Shown here piece by piece: positions 42,232 through 49,675 of a DNA stretch of 49,675 nt. A program made the position numbers and the translations under genes. Source of the DNA: Cryobacterium adonitolivorans (GTDB lineage Bacteria > Actinomycetota > Actinomycetes > Actinomycetales > Microbacteriaceae); the NCBI RefSeq assembly GCF_004402695.1, contig NZ_SOFL01000029.1, positions 1 to 49,675 of the forward strand, written 5' to 3'. How positions within the stretch are numbered: position 1 is the stretch's first letter; each line of letters opens with the position of its first letter. Under the pieces are notes generated by a model, which saw only the letters and a list, made by a program, of their open reading frames with translations, did not search any database and was not told the origin of the DNA.

Positions 42232-43965
42232 CTAGCCGACACCGAGGTCGATCCCGCGGTCGGCGAAGAAGGGCTGAGGGTCGAGAGCCGTGCCGTCGAT
42301 CCGCACCTCGACGTGCAGGTGGCAGCCGGTGGAGGCGCCGGTGCTGCCCACGCCGGCGATCACCTGGCCGGCCGTGACGCTCTGGCCGGCTACCACGAGC
42401 GTGGCATCGTCAGCGATGTGGGCATAGCCGGTGGTCACCCCGTCGCCGTGATCGATCAACACCCAGTTGCCGTAGCTTCCTAACAGACCCGTCTGGGCGA
42501 CGACTCCGGCGCTGGCGGCGTACACGGGGGAGCCGCAGGCGGCGGCGAGGTCGGTACCGGAATGAAACGGCAGGACGCCGGGCAACGGCAGGTCAGGCCG
42601 GGGACCGAACCCATCATTCACGCTTCCCACGGCAGGGGTGGCCCAGCCCTGGGTGCTCAACCGGGCGCCGAGGATGCCGGCCAGCTGGCTGGCCGCCCGG
42701 GTGGCGCGGTCCACGGATGGCCGGGCTGAGGTGGCCAGCGCAGCCTCGGCGTTCCCGCTGGCGGAGGCGAAGGCCGCGGTGGCCTGGCTGAGCGAAACCT
42801 CGGCCGTGGCGAGGGCGTCCTGCTTCTCGGCCAGGGGAAATGACAGCGCCGCCGCCTCCGCCGTAGCGAGATCAGCCTTCAGGGTCGCCGCACGTTGCGT
42901 GTCCCGGTCGACGAGGGTTCGGATCTCGCTCATATTGCCCGTCAGCATCGAGATCCGCTCGACGGTGCCCAGCCGGGAGAGCAGGCCCGCCGAACCCTGC
43001 TCGCCGAGCAGGGCGTCCAGCGTCGCCGTACCTGACCCGTGTTGAACCATCGTTCGCACCAGGGCGGCCAACGTCCGGGTCGACACATCCGCCCGGAGCG
43101 CGGCCGCGTCGGCCAGCACTCGGACCTCCTCGAGCCGGGTGAGCGCGGCGGCCTCGTCGGCCATCGTCGCCGCCAGGTCGAGCCGGGCGGCGTCGTAGGC
43201 CGACTGGGCACTGGCTCGGGCGCTTTCCGCGGCCGCGAGAGCGAATGCGGCACGGGCCGCGCCGAGTGGAGGAGCAGCCGCCTTGGCTCTCGGCGGCACC
43301 GTCGGGCGACTTGGCGGGCGTGGGGCCTGGGACAACGGCCTCGTCGATGTCGGCGGCGCGTTTCCTGGCCCAGAGGGCGGTGCGCTTTGTGAGGTCGGGG
43401 GCGATGCCGGCGGCGTGGCCGGGTCCGTGGGTAGGGAGGTTGGCGTCGGTGTCGGTGTCGGTGTCGGTGTTGGTGTCGGCTCCGGGATCGTCGGGTCACT
43501 CATCGTTGACGGGCTGGGGCTGACCGGGTCCGCGTTCCCGGTGGATGGCTGCGGAGATGGCTCTGGCGGCACCCCTGGATCCGAAGGCGGGTCGATCGGT
43601 TGCAGCATCGGCGGCGTCGTGGGTGTGCCCGAAGGTGTCTCCGTAGGCGTAGGCGTAGGCGTAGGCGTAGGCGTAGGCGTAGGCGTTGGAGTGGGAAGTG
43701 GGGTCTCAACGGGAGGGGGAGTATCGGTGGGCGTGGGCGTGGGCGTGGGCGTGGGTGTGGGCGTGGGCGTGTCGGTTGGCGGGGGTGTGGCCGGGGCCGC
43801 TGGTAGGGCGGACGCGGCGTCCGCGGCTGTCGCTGTGCCGGCCGTGAGGACCGTAGAACCCAGCACAAGCAGACCCGCAAGAACTGCTGTTCGCAGGCGG
43901 CGTGCGTGGAAGTGGCGTGCGCGCACGACGCGATGTGCACTGCGGCCGTGCGACGTCGTGGCCAT
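42232..43965 (-). CDS. Secreted M23 family peptidase with Thr-Pro repeat region
   Basis: A 577-residue secreted protein. A signal peptide (LRTAVLAGLLVLGSTVLTAGTATAADA) is followed by about 180 residues rich in Pro and Thr with several (TP)n runs, then a coiled-coil region (about 220-420), and a C-terminal M23 domain: FGPRPDL, HSGTDLAAACGSPVYAA (metal His and Asp) and GCHLHVEVRIDG (metal His pair). Such proteins cut or regulate cell-wall cleavage. The second ATG (43965) is chosen because GGAG lies seven bases upstream; the first ATG is too close. It converges with the RND gene, with one base between stops. Confidence 0.9.
   Translation of the reverse strand: MATTSHGRSAHRVVRARHFHARRLRTAVLAGLLVLGSTVLTAGTATAADAASALPAAPATPPPTDTPTPTPTPTPTPTPTDTPPPVETPLPTPTPTPTPTPTPTPTPTETPSGTPTTPPMLQPIDPPSDPGVPPEPSPQPSTGNADPVSPSPSTMSDPTIPEPTPTPTPTPTPTPTSLPTDPATPPASPPTSQSAPPSGPGNAPPTSTRPLSQAPRPPSRPTVPPRAKAAAPPLGAARAAFALAAAESARASAQSAYDAARLDLAATMADEAAALTRLEEVRVLADAAALRADVSTRTLAALVRTMVQHGSGTATLDALLGEQGSAGLLSRLGTVERISMLTGNMSEIRTLVDRDTQRAATLKADLATAEAAALSFPLAEKQDALATAEVSLSQATAAFASASGNAEAALATSARPSVDRATRAASQLAGILGARLSTQGWATPAVGSVNDGFGPRPDLPLPGVLPFHSGTDLAAACGSPVYAASAGVVAQTGLLGSYGNWVLIDHGDGVTTGYAHIADDATLVVAGQSVTAGQVIAGVGSTGASTGCHLHVEVRIDGTALDPQPFFADRGIDLGVG
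43445..43480. repeat. Hexanucleotide tandem repeat GTCGGT in the M23 gene
   Basis: About six units of GTGTCG encode Thr-Pro pairs. The unit differs from those at 43643 and 43728, so this run expanded on its own. Confidence 0.8.
43643..43686. repeat. Hexanucleotide tandem repeat GTAGGC in the M23 gene
   Basis: Seven nearly perfect GTAGGC units, again encoding Thr-Pro pairs, but with ACG/CCT-type codons absent from the other runs. Confidence 0.85.
43728..43771. repeat. Hexanucleotide tandem repeat GTGGGC in the M23 gene
   Basis: About seven units of GTGGGC with one GTGGGT variant. Encodes the Thr-Pro run nearest the signal peptide. Confidence 0.85.
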
Positions 43966-44137
43966 GTACATTCTCCATCCCAAGCGGTAGGGAGTCGGCC
44001 GGTCAACCGGCAATGGCGCCAGTATTCCACCACTCCGCAAGGGGCCGCAACGCATCGGTCCAAACCGGTGGCTGTCCGGCCGGCCCAGCTGGCCTGAATT
44101 GCGAAGCTGGTCCCGCAGGTCAGGCTGAACTCGCTGG

Positions 44138-45030
44138 TCACGTTGGTCCGCCAATCCGCTGGTCTCGGTCGTGTTGCACGGGGTGCTGCTCCAGCGCAGC
44201 GGGGCTCTTGCTGCGCATCTCGACGAGCTGCTGCCCCGGGTCGACGGATGCCGGTGGCCGCAGCCAATGGCGGCCCTGGCGTTCGAGGATCTGCCAGCCC
44301 TGGTTGTGCAGCAGTCGGTGGTGCGGATTGCAGAGCAGGATACCCAGACGCAGGTCGGTGCTGCCGTGGTCGTGGAGCCAATGTTCGACGTGGTGGGCGT
44401 CGGTCATGGCGGGTGGTTTGTCGCAGTCGCCCCACCGGCAGCCGCCATCGCGGGCGGCTAGGGCGATGCGTTGTGCCGGGGTGAAGGTCGTGAGGACGCG
44501 CACGGCGGGTTTGCGCCCGCCCAGCATGTGGTTCGGGTCGACCTTGGTGCTGCCTCGTCTGCCTCGTCTGCCTCGCCAGCTTCGGCGGCCCCATGAGCGG
44601 CGGCCGCTTCGGCCTCGGCGGCTTCGGTTAGGGCGAGCTTCCGGCCCACGTCGACGAGTTTGCGGGCGTCTGTCTTCGTTGCCCCAGTCATCTTTTGGAC
44701 CAGTGCCTCCGGCGCGAGGAATCCCTGTGGCTGGGCCAGACCCTTCTGGCCCAGCTCAGGGCGGGAGCGATACGCGAGAGTCTTCGCCATCCATACCGAC
44801 CGGGTCTCGACCAGGTTCCGCAGCCTGGCGAGGTGACATTGGCCGGTCAGAGCCTCGGCATTCGACAGGGCGTCGTAGTCGGGGCTGCAGGCCCCCCAAC
44901 CCTCAACCGCTTCGACGGCCAACGCCAGCGCATCCGCCGATGCGTTGTCGCCTGACAGTCGGCCAGGCACCGTCGCGGCCGGGGTGTCGTGCTCGGGCTC
45001 GGGGGCGGATACATCTGCGACGGTGGGCAT
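44138..45030 (-). pseudogene. Broken DUF222/HNH endonuclease gene
   Basis: The 5' part (45030 to about 44550) encodes the first 160 residues of a DUF222 protein (ALAVEAVEGWGACSPDYDAL, ARLRNLVETRSVWMAKTLAYRS, KLVDVGRKLALTEAAEAE). The 3' part, in another frame (to 44138), encodes the C-terminal HNH domain (DPNHMLGGRKPAVRVLTTF, CRWGDCDKPPAMTDAHHVEHW, LLCNPHHRLLHNQGW). About 200 residues of DUF222 core normally found between them are missing. The join falls in a short 9-bp repeat (GTCTGCCTC, 44550-44574), so slippage or recombination there probably made the deletion and frameshift. A hairpin CATCCCGA/TCGGGATG (45041-45081) lies in front of the start. Intact relatives are abundant multi-copy genes in Actinobacteria. 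Confidence 0.85.
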
Positions 45031-45124
45031 GCAGCGAAAGCATCCCGATGTCGAATTTGTGTATGAGCGAATCTCGGGATGTGAACAACTCGTATTGGGG
45101 TGCGTGAGGGTCCGGGGCCACGGG

Positions 45125-46303
45125 TCAATCGGTGCCGAGGTGCTCGTGCAGGAAGGCTGACACGTGGCCGCGCATGACCGCATCGAGGATGCCGATGGAG
45201 TGCAGACTGCCCGGCACGGTGACGAGCTGGTTGACGATGCCGAGGTCGTTGAGATCCGCGGCCAAGCCGGTGGACTGGCTCAGCGGAATGAACTCCTCTG
45301 TGGATGACCCCACGAAAACGGGCGGATCGGTTCGATCCAGCGACCTGACGGCTGACGCGTCCCGTGCGGCCCGGCAGTCCAGCAACGATTCGCAGTCCAG
45401 GTAGTCGAGCACGATCTGCTCGAGCCCGGGGGACCCCCCGGCCACGACGATTCCGTCGTAGCTCAGGTCGACGGGTCCGGAGAGCTCGGCCACCGCCGCA
45501 ACCCGGCTGCCATCGGTGAGCGATCCGCTGCCGCGGGCACCGAGCAGGGTGGCCAGGTTTCCGCCCGCGGAGCCGCCGAAGGCACCGATTCGGTCGGGGT
45601 CGATGCCGTAGTGCTCGGCATTGGCGCGCATCCATTCGACGGCGCGGCCCAGGTCTTCGATGGCGGCCGGAAAGCTCACCGCCGGCACGAGCCTGTAGTT
45701 CACCGAGTACGCCACGAATCCCTCGGACGCGAGCCATTCGCAGACGTTGCGCCAGTCACTGTTGCCCTTGTCGCCACGGGCCCAACTGCCACCGTGGATG
45801 GACAGCACGGCCGGGCGCAGAGTGGTTTCCGAGGGCGTCTCGGTGGCTGTTTCCGCATCCGGTGCGGCGCCAGCGGCCTGATCCGCGGACGCGGCGTCGA
45901 CAGGAATCGCCCCCGGATCCGGCGCGGCCGATTCCTCGGGCGACGCCGCTTTGCCGGTCGCAGCCTCCCCGGCGCTGCCGTCCGCGTCAGCGGTTGACCC
46001 CGCATCCTCCGGGGGGGAACAGACGTCGAGGGTGAGCTGGGTTCCGTCGGGCTGCGTGGCGTAGACGACGTCTTCGTCGATCACGGCGTCCCCGGGCGCC
46101 GTGTAGGTGCGGATGCCCACGATCGCCGTGGTGTCGACCTCGCTCGCAGTCCCGCCGGCCTGGGCCGGGGCCACGGGGCGCAGGTTCCAGTGCAGGCCGC
46201 CGAGCAGGGCGCTGGCCACAACGGCCATGCCGCCGGCATAAGCGACGAAGAGAACGAGAAAGCGTCGGGAGCCTAGTCCGATAATGCGGCGACCGGTTCT
46301 CAC
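45125..46303 (-). CDS. Membrane-anchored or secreted alpha/beta hydrolase (esterase)
   Basis: A 392-residue protein. One N-terminal membrane helix (RFLVLFVAYAGGMAVVASALLGG) acts as signal or anchor. The oxyanion loop is SIHGGSWARGD, the nucleophile Ser in GAFGGSAGGNLA, and the likely acid and His lie in DRTDPPVFVGSS and VTVPGSLHSIG. This is the carboxylesterase/acetyl-esterase type (BD-FAE-like). A linker of about 65 residues rich in Ala, Asp, Glu and Ser is inserted between the first strand (LTLDVCSPPEDAG) and HGGSW, where relatives have none. GTG start at 46303 with AGGAG upstream. Confidence 0.87.
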   Translation of the reverse strand: MRTGRRIIGLGSRRFLVLFVAYAGGMAVVASALLGGLHWNLRPVAPAQAGGTASEVDTTAIVGIRTYTAPGDAVIDEDVVYATQPDGTQLTLDVCSPPEDAGSTADADGSAGEAATGKAASPEESAAPDPGAIPVDAASADQAAGAAPDAETATETPSETTLRPAVLSIHGGSWARGDKGNSDWRNVCEWLASEGFVAYSVNYRLVPAVSFPAAIEDLGRAVEWMRANAEHYGIDPDRIGAFGGSAGGNLATLLGARGSGSLTDGSRVAAVAELSGPVDLSYDGIVVAGGSPGLEQIVLDYLDCESLLDCRAARDASAVRSLDRTDPPVFVGSSTEEFIPLSQSTGLAADLNDLGIVNQLVTVPGSLHSIGILDAVMRGHVSAFLHEHLGTD

Positions 46304-46370
46304 GGATGCTCCTGAATGCTGGGTGCGGGTGCTCTCGAGAATAGATCGGTCGGGCCCGGCCAGCTAATCG

Positions 46371-47477
46371 TCAGGCCTTCGCCGGGGCGTCGCGGGTGAT
46401 CCCCGGGCTCAGGGCGGCGAGCATCCTGGTGACGTCAAGGTTCGCCGCGCTGGCCGCGACGATGGTCTCCGCGCCCAGTTCGCGGTGCTCGTGGATCGCC
46501 AGGGTCATGGCGGCAGCGGCGTCCTCGGCCGCCCGCAGGGTGTCCAGGCTCGGTTCCCCGCTGTCCCATTCGTTGACCAGGGTGGCCGTCGCCCGTACCG
46601 TAGCACTCAGCGCCGGTCGCAGAACGGCCGGTAGTTCGACGGGCACCGGCGTACCCCACGCCGCCCCGGCGAGCACGTCGGTGAGGTCACGCACATAGAA
46701 GGTCACGTTTTCGAGCGCCGCCAGGTCGTCGTAGTCCGTGCTGAGATCATGCGGCCGGATGCGCGCCCGCGGGTTGATCCGGCGGCTCTCGTCCGCCTCC
46801 GCCAGCGCGCGACGCACGGCGGTGCTGGTGCTCGCCAGGGTGGCACCCTGCTTGGACCATTCGCCCTCCTCGGGCGGCCAGCTCGCGTCGAGCGCGTCGG
46901 CAACCGAACTCAGGTGCAACCCGAGCGCACTCCGCAGCCTGGAGAGCTCCTTCACCGCGGCGCTCACCCGAAGCGGCGGGGCGACCAGGAGGTTCACCGC
47001 GAGCCCCACCACGATCCCCAGGCTCATCTGCGAGACGTACCCGATGGAATAGCCGTCGGCGTTCGGACCGCCCACGATCAGCACGAACAGTCCCGCGATC
47101 GGCACGTAGTCCCGTCCGGCGCCGAGCAGGCGGATGCCGCCGAACAGCATTCCGATCCCCACCACGAGCGACACCGTCAGCACGCTGGGTTCGCTGAAGA
47201 TGATCACCGCGGCAGCGAGGGCGACGCCGATCACGAGCCCGGCGAGGGTCTGCAGGGCGTTCTTGACCGACCCCATCAGGGTCGGAAAGCTGGCAACGAT
47301 CACCCCGAGCGGCGCGTAGTAGGGATATTCGTCGGCGACGCCGGGCATCAGGGGCGCGAGTTTCCAGGCGATCGCCACCGCGACGGCTGTCTTCACCGCC
47401 TGCAGCAGGCGGGGGCGTGCGATGGCGGTCTTCACCAGGCCGCCGGCGGCACGCAGGGAGAGATCGGGAGTGCGCAT
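46371..47477 (-). CDS. FUSC family membrane protein
   Basis: A 368-residue protein with about six membrane helices (residues 20-165), including the FUSC signature region ALQTLAGLVIGVALAAAVI and GIVVGLAVNLLVAPPL, and a cytoplasmic helical C-terminal half with ENVTFYVRDLTDVL. Relatives export aromatic acids or are involved in stress; none is certain here. The ATG at 47477 is preferred over 47513 because CAGACT (minus strand, 47484-47489) lies exactly six bases upstream and the next frame is not conserved. Confidence 0.85.
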   Translation of the reverse strand: MRTPDLSLRAAGGLVKTAIARPRLLQAVKTAVAVAIAWKLAPLMPGVADEYPYYAPLGVIVASFPTLMGSVKNALQTLAGLVIGVALAAAVIIFSEPSVLTVSLVVGIGMLFGGIRLLGAGRDYVPIAGLFVLIVGGPNADGYSIGYVSQMSLGIVVGLAVNLLVAPPLRVSAAVKELSRLRSALGLHLSSVADALDASWPPEEGEWSKQGATLASTSTAVRRALAEADESRRINPRARIRPHDLSTDYDDLAALENVTFYVRDLTDVLAGAAWGTPVPVELPAVLRPALSATVRATATLVNEWDSGEPSLDTLRAAEDAAAAMTLAIHEHRELGAETIVAASAANLDVTRMLAALSPGITRDAPAKA

Positions 47478-47617
47478 CGAACGAGTCTGCACGATCCCCG
47501 GCCTCCTGCCCAATCCGGCGTGGCACCCCCCTGCCCGGAGGTTCCGGCCCCTTCGGCATAGGATGGCGGCATCACCTGGACCGAGCCCACCAGGGCGAGG
47601 TCGGGAAAGGAGGCGTC

Positions 47618-48379
47618 GTGAAGATCGCGATAGCGGGAGGAACCGGCACCGTCGGACGCCACGTCACCGAGATGCTCGGCCGTCGCGGCCACGAGCCCGT
47701 GGTCCTGGCCCGGTCAACCGGATTCGACCTCCTCACCGGAGCGGGCCTCTCCTCGGCCCTTGAGGGTGTCGACGGAGTCATCGACGTCGTCAGTACCTCC
47801 ACCCTGTCCGCTGCGGCGTCCACCCGCTTCTTCGGCACGACAACGGCCAATCTGCTCCGGGCAGAGGCTGACGCCGGGGTACGGCACCACGTATCACTCT
47901 CGATCGTGAATGCCAGCACGGTCGGCGCCGGGTACTACGCGGGCAAGGCCCTCCAGGAGGAGAGGGTGAAACGTGGCGCCGTGCCGTGGTCCATGCTGCG
48001 GGCCACGCAGTTCCACGAGTTCGCGGCCCAGACCCTCGGGGGCGCCTCGCGCGGCTTCCTCACCCTGGTGCCCGTCATGCGAACACAGCCCGTAGCGGCA
48101 AGGGAAGTTGCCGAGCGCCTCGTTGAGATTGCCGTGAGCACACCGCGTGGGCAGGTCCCAGACCTCGGCGGCCCGAGGGAGGAGCGCCTCGTCGACATGG
48201 TGCGCGCCTACGCCCGGGCCACGCGCATCCGAACCCGCGTCGTTCAGTTCAAGCTTCCCGGCCGAATGGGCACGGCGATGCGTGACGGCGCCCTGTTGCC
48301 GGCCCGCGGCACCGAACAGGGCGCCCAGTCCTTCACGCAGTGGCTCGACGGCGTCGCTCAGGGAACGCCGGCCGGGTAG
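47618..48379 (+). CDS. NAD(P)-binding NmrA-like oxidoreductase
   Basis: A 253-residue atypical SDR. IAIAGGTGTVGRHVTEML at the start is the dinucleotide motif, VLARSTGFDLLTG follows, and HHVSLSIVNASTVGAGYYAGKALQEE replaces the classical Tyr-Lys site with YYAGK. AQTLGGASRGFLTLVP and the C-terminal half fit the NmrA/NAD(P)H-binding group. The GTG start at 47618 follows GGAAAGGAGG. Substrate unknown; it may be a redox sensor instead of an enzyme. Confidence 0.87.
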   Translation: MKIAIAGGTGTVGRHVTEMLGRRGHEPVVLARSTGFDLLTGAGLSSALEGVDGVIDVVSTSTLSAAASTRFFGTTTANLLRAEADAGVRHHVSLSIVNASTVGAGYYAGKALQEERVKRGAVPWSMLRATQFHEFAAQTLGGASRGFLTLVPVMRTQPVAAREVAERLVEIAVSTPRGQVPDLGGPREERLVDMVRAYARATRIRTRVVQFKLPGRMGTAMRDGALLPARGTEQGAQSFTQWLDGVAQGTPAG

Positions 48380-48405
48380 CGGCTCCGCGATGGGTCAGCC
48401 TCCAG

Positions 48406-48879
48406 CTAGAGGTCCTTGCCGAAGCACACGCTGAGTTCTTCACCCACGTACTGGCCGTATTGGGGGATCTCGACGTAGCCGTGCGCCCGGTAGAAGGCCA
48501 GGGCTGCCACGTGCAGCGGTCCGGTCTCCAGCACCATCCGACGGATGCCCCCGGCCAGCGCCGCCGCCTCCGCCGCGTCGAGCAGCAGCCCGGCGACGCC
48601 CTCGCCGCGGGCCTCTGGATGCACGAACATCCGCTTGAGCTCTGCGGTTATCGCGCCCGAATCGTCCGGGCGCAGCGGGACAACGGCCGCGGTCCCGACT
48701 GCCCCGCCGGCAGCCGTACGTGCCACGAAGAACAACACGCCGGGAGCCTCGAGCTCGTCGATGCTGAGCAGGAAGTTGCTTTCCGGCGGATACAGCGCCG
48801 CGGCGAACTCGCCGCTGAGCGTGAGCAGGGCGTCGACATCGCCCTGACGGGGCGGCTCGCGGGTCACAGTGAGGGCCAT
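48406..48879 (-). CDS. GNAT family N-acetyltransferase
   Basis: A 157-residue acetyltransferase. GAVGTAAVVPLRP, AELKRMFVHPEARGEGVAGLLLDAAEAAA (acetyl-CoA loop, RGEGVAG) and ALAFYRAHGYVEIPQYG are the standard blocks. TAGGCT (minus strand, 48886-48891) lies six bases before the ATG with no ribosome binding site. It converges with the NmrA-like gene. Substrate unknown. Confidence 0.88.
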   Translation of the reverse strand: MALTVTREPPRQGDVDALLTLSGEFAAALYPPESNFLLSIDELEAPGVLFFVARTAAGGAVGTAAVVPLRPDDSGAITAELKRMFVHPEARGEGVAGLLLDAAEAAALAGGIRRMVLETGPLHVAALAFYRAHGYVEIPQYGQYVGEELSVCFGKDL

Positions 48880-49137
48880 GGGTCGAGCCTAGGACAAAGT
48901 GATCCGTGACATTTGGGACTCGATCAGGTAACGTAGACAAGTCGGCTCTTGACACCGCGCTGGTTTATTGTGTGCGCGGATGGGTTTGTAAGTCAGGATG
49001 GGCCGGTTTCCCAGTAATCCGCTGGTGAAAAATCACTGTATGTGAACGGCCCCGGCCATAGACTGCCCGGGTTCTCAGGCTGCGTCGCCGTGCGACGCAC
49101 TACTGCCATGTACTCAACACAACCCAGAAATACTTCT
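48880..49137 (+). promoter_or_regulatory. Structured leader region before the helicase-like gene
   Basis: 258 bases without a gene. TAACGT (48929-48934) could be a -10, giving a leader of about 200 bases. It contains GCGGATGGG pairing with CCCAGTAATCCGC (48975-49022), and a perfect hairpin TGCGTCG/CGACGCA (49081-49099) about 40 bases before the ATG. Ribosome binding site for 49138 is weak, so translation control through structure is plausible. Confidence 0.45.
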
Positions 49138-49675
49138 ATGCCTTCTAGCAAGAAGCCGGCCGTCGGCCGCGCAGCCAAGAACTTCGACCCGAGCCACTCA
49201 AAGGGCGGCCCCAAAGGCGCACCCAAGGGTGGCAGCAAGAGCCCCGGACACCGCGGCTACCGCGCAGACGAGGGCGCCCCCAAGAAGCAGCGCTGGAACG
49301 CCGACGAGCGCGCAGCGCGCTCCGGTGAGCGCTCCTCCTCCGACCGTCCCGCCTACGGCGACCGTCCCGCATACGGTGCCCGCAACGAGCGTCCGGCCTC
49401 CAACGACCGCGCCCCGCGCAACGACCGTCCGTCGTACAACAACGACCGTCCGGCGTACAACAACGACCGTCCGGCGTACAACAACGACCGTCCGTCGTAC
49501 AACAACGACCGTCCCGCTCGCGGCGACCGTCCCTCGTACGGGGACCGTGCCCCGCGCACCGATCGCCCCGCCTACAACGACCGCAACAGCGAGCGTCCGG
49601 CTCGTACCGAGCGTCCGTCCTACGGCGACCGTGCCCCGCGCACCGACCGCCCGTCGTACAACAACGACCGTCCCT
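49138..49675 (+). CDS. Arg/Asn-rich repeat protein, probable N-terminus of a DEAD-box RNA helicase (runs off right edge)
   Basis: 179 codons are present. MPSSKKPAVGRAAKNFDPSH opens, KKQRWNADERAARSGERS follows at about residues 50-68, then DRP, YNNDRP, YGDRAPRTDRP-type repeats continue to the edge. Composition is highly basic and disordered. I associate the opening and the RWNADERAARS block with DEAD/DEAH-box helicases of Microbacteriaceae, in which such tails bind RNA; the helicase core itself is outside the window, so this is not proven. Other RNA-binding or secreted repeat proteins remain possible. It follows a long structured leader. Confidence 0.6.
   Translation, partial: MPSSKKPAVGRAAKNFDPSHSKGGPKGAPKGGSKSPGHRGYRADEGAPKKQRWNADERAARSGERSSSDRPAYGDRPAYGARNERPASNDRAPRNDRPSYNNDRPAYNNDRPAYNNDRPSYNNDRPARGDRPSYGDRAPRTDRPAYNDRNSERPARTERPSYGDRAPRTDRPSYNNDRP
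49435..49518. repeat. 21-bp tandem repeat encoding YNNDRP(A/S)
   Basis: Four units of TACAACAACGACCGTCCG plus one variable codon, with a further copy starting at 49657. Codon use inside the repeat is almost uniform, indicating recent expansion. Confidence 0.85.

Noticed and set aside
49435..49518. Regular repeats resembling a CRISPR array
   Set aside because: Units are contiguous, 21 bp and in frame with a coding sequence; there are no unique spacers and no cas genes.

Overview
The window is high-GC DNA (coding third positions almost all G or C), with many GTG starts, 1-4 base overlaps between genes and a purine gene neighbourhood (SCP2-like protein, purF, purM, DUF3073) typical of Actinobacteria. 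The gene content (DUF3151 next to purA, DUF3817, DUF222/HNH relic, YczE with a MocR regulator) fits the family Microbacteriaceae; the genus cannot be fixed by reading alone. No rRNA, tRNA, insertion sequence, prophage or CRISPR array was seen, and no stretch longer than about 300 bases lacks a gene.

Layout. Bases 1-5141: a divergent pair of two-gene units, each a degenerate ABC-ATPase-like protein followed by a YhgE/Pip membrane protein, with a TetR regulator at the end of the right-hand unit and two matching palindromes between the units. Bases 5159-28483: a purine-rich region (purA, purL, purQ, purS, purC, purD, purF, purM) mixed with a chorismate mutase, an SDR, an L-2-hydroxyglutarate oxidase, an aldo/keto reductase, ribokinase, an SCP2-like protein and DUF3817/DUF3151/DUF3073 proteins. 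A tryptophan catabolic operon sits inside it (kynA, an amidohydrolase, kynU), with a divergent TetR gene. The operon lacks a classical kynB, and the amidohydrolase is the obvious candidate for the missing formamidase step. Bases 28635-38879: a flavoprotein monooxygenase, a KimA-like potassium/APC permease, a PadR-DUF4097 operon, a CPBP membrane protease, an M20 peptidase, a MerR/TipAS regulator with a textbook MerR promoter, and a divergent YczE-MocR pair. Bases 38952-49675: an RND exporter, an M23 peptidase with long Thr-Pro tracts, a broken DUF222/HNH endonuclease gene, a secreted or anchored esterase, a FUSC protein, an NmrA-like protein, a GNAT enzyme, and the start of a large Arg/Asn-rich repeat protein, probably the N-terminus of a DEAD-box RNA helicase, behind a structured leader.

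Three signals run across gene boundaries. (1) About fifteen genes have a -10-like hexamer placed almost exactly 6 bases before the start codon and no ribosome binding site, the arrangement of leaderless mRNAs. (2) Two families of intergenic palindromes occur in three copies each (family A at 5159, 7073 and 22140; family B at 8850, 15918 and 21100), with one copy of a third palindrome at 29740. (3) Several regulators have visible operators next to them (TetR, PadR, MerR). The least explained systems are the paired YhgE/pseudo-ATPase units and the kynurenine operon with its substitute hydrolase.
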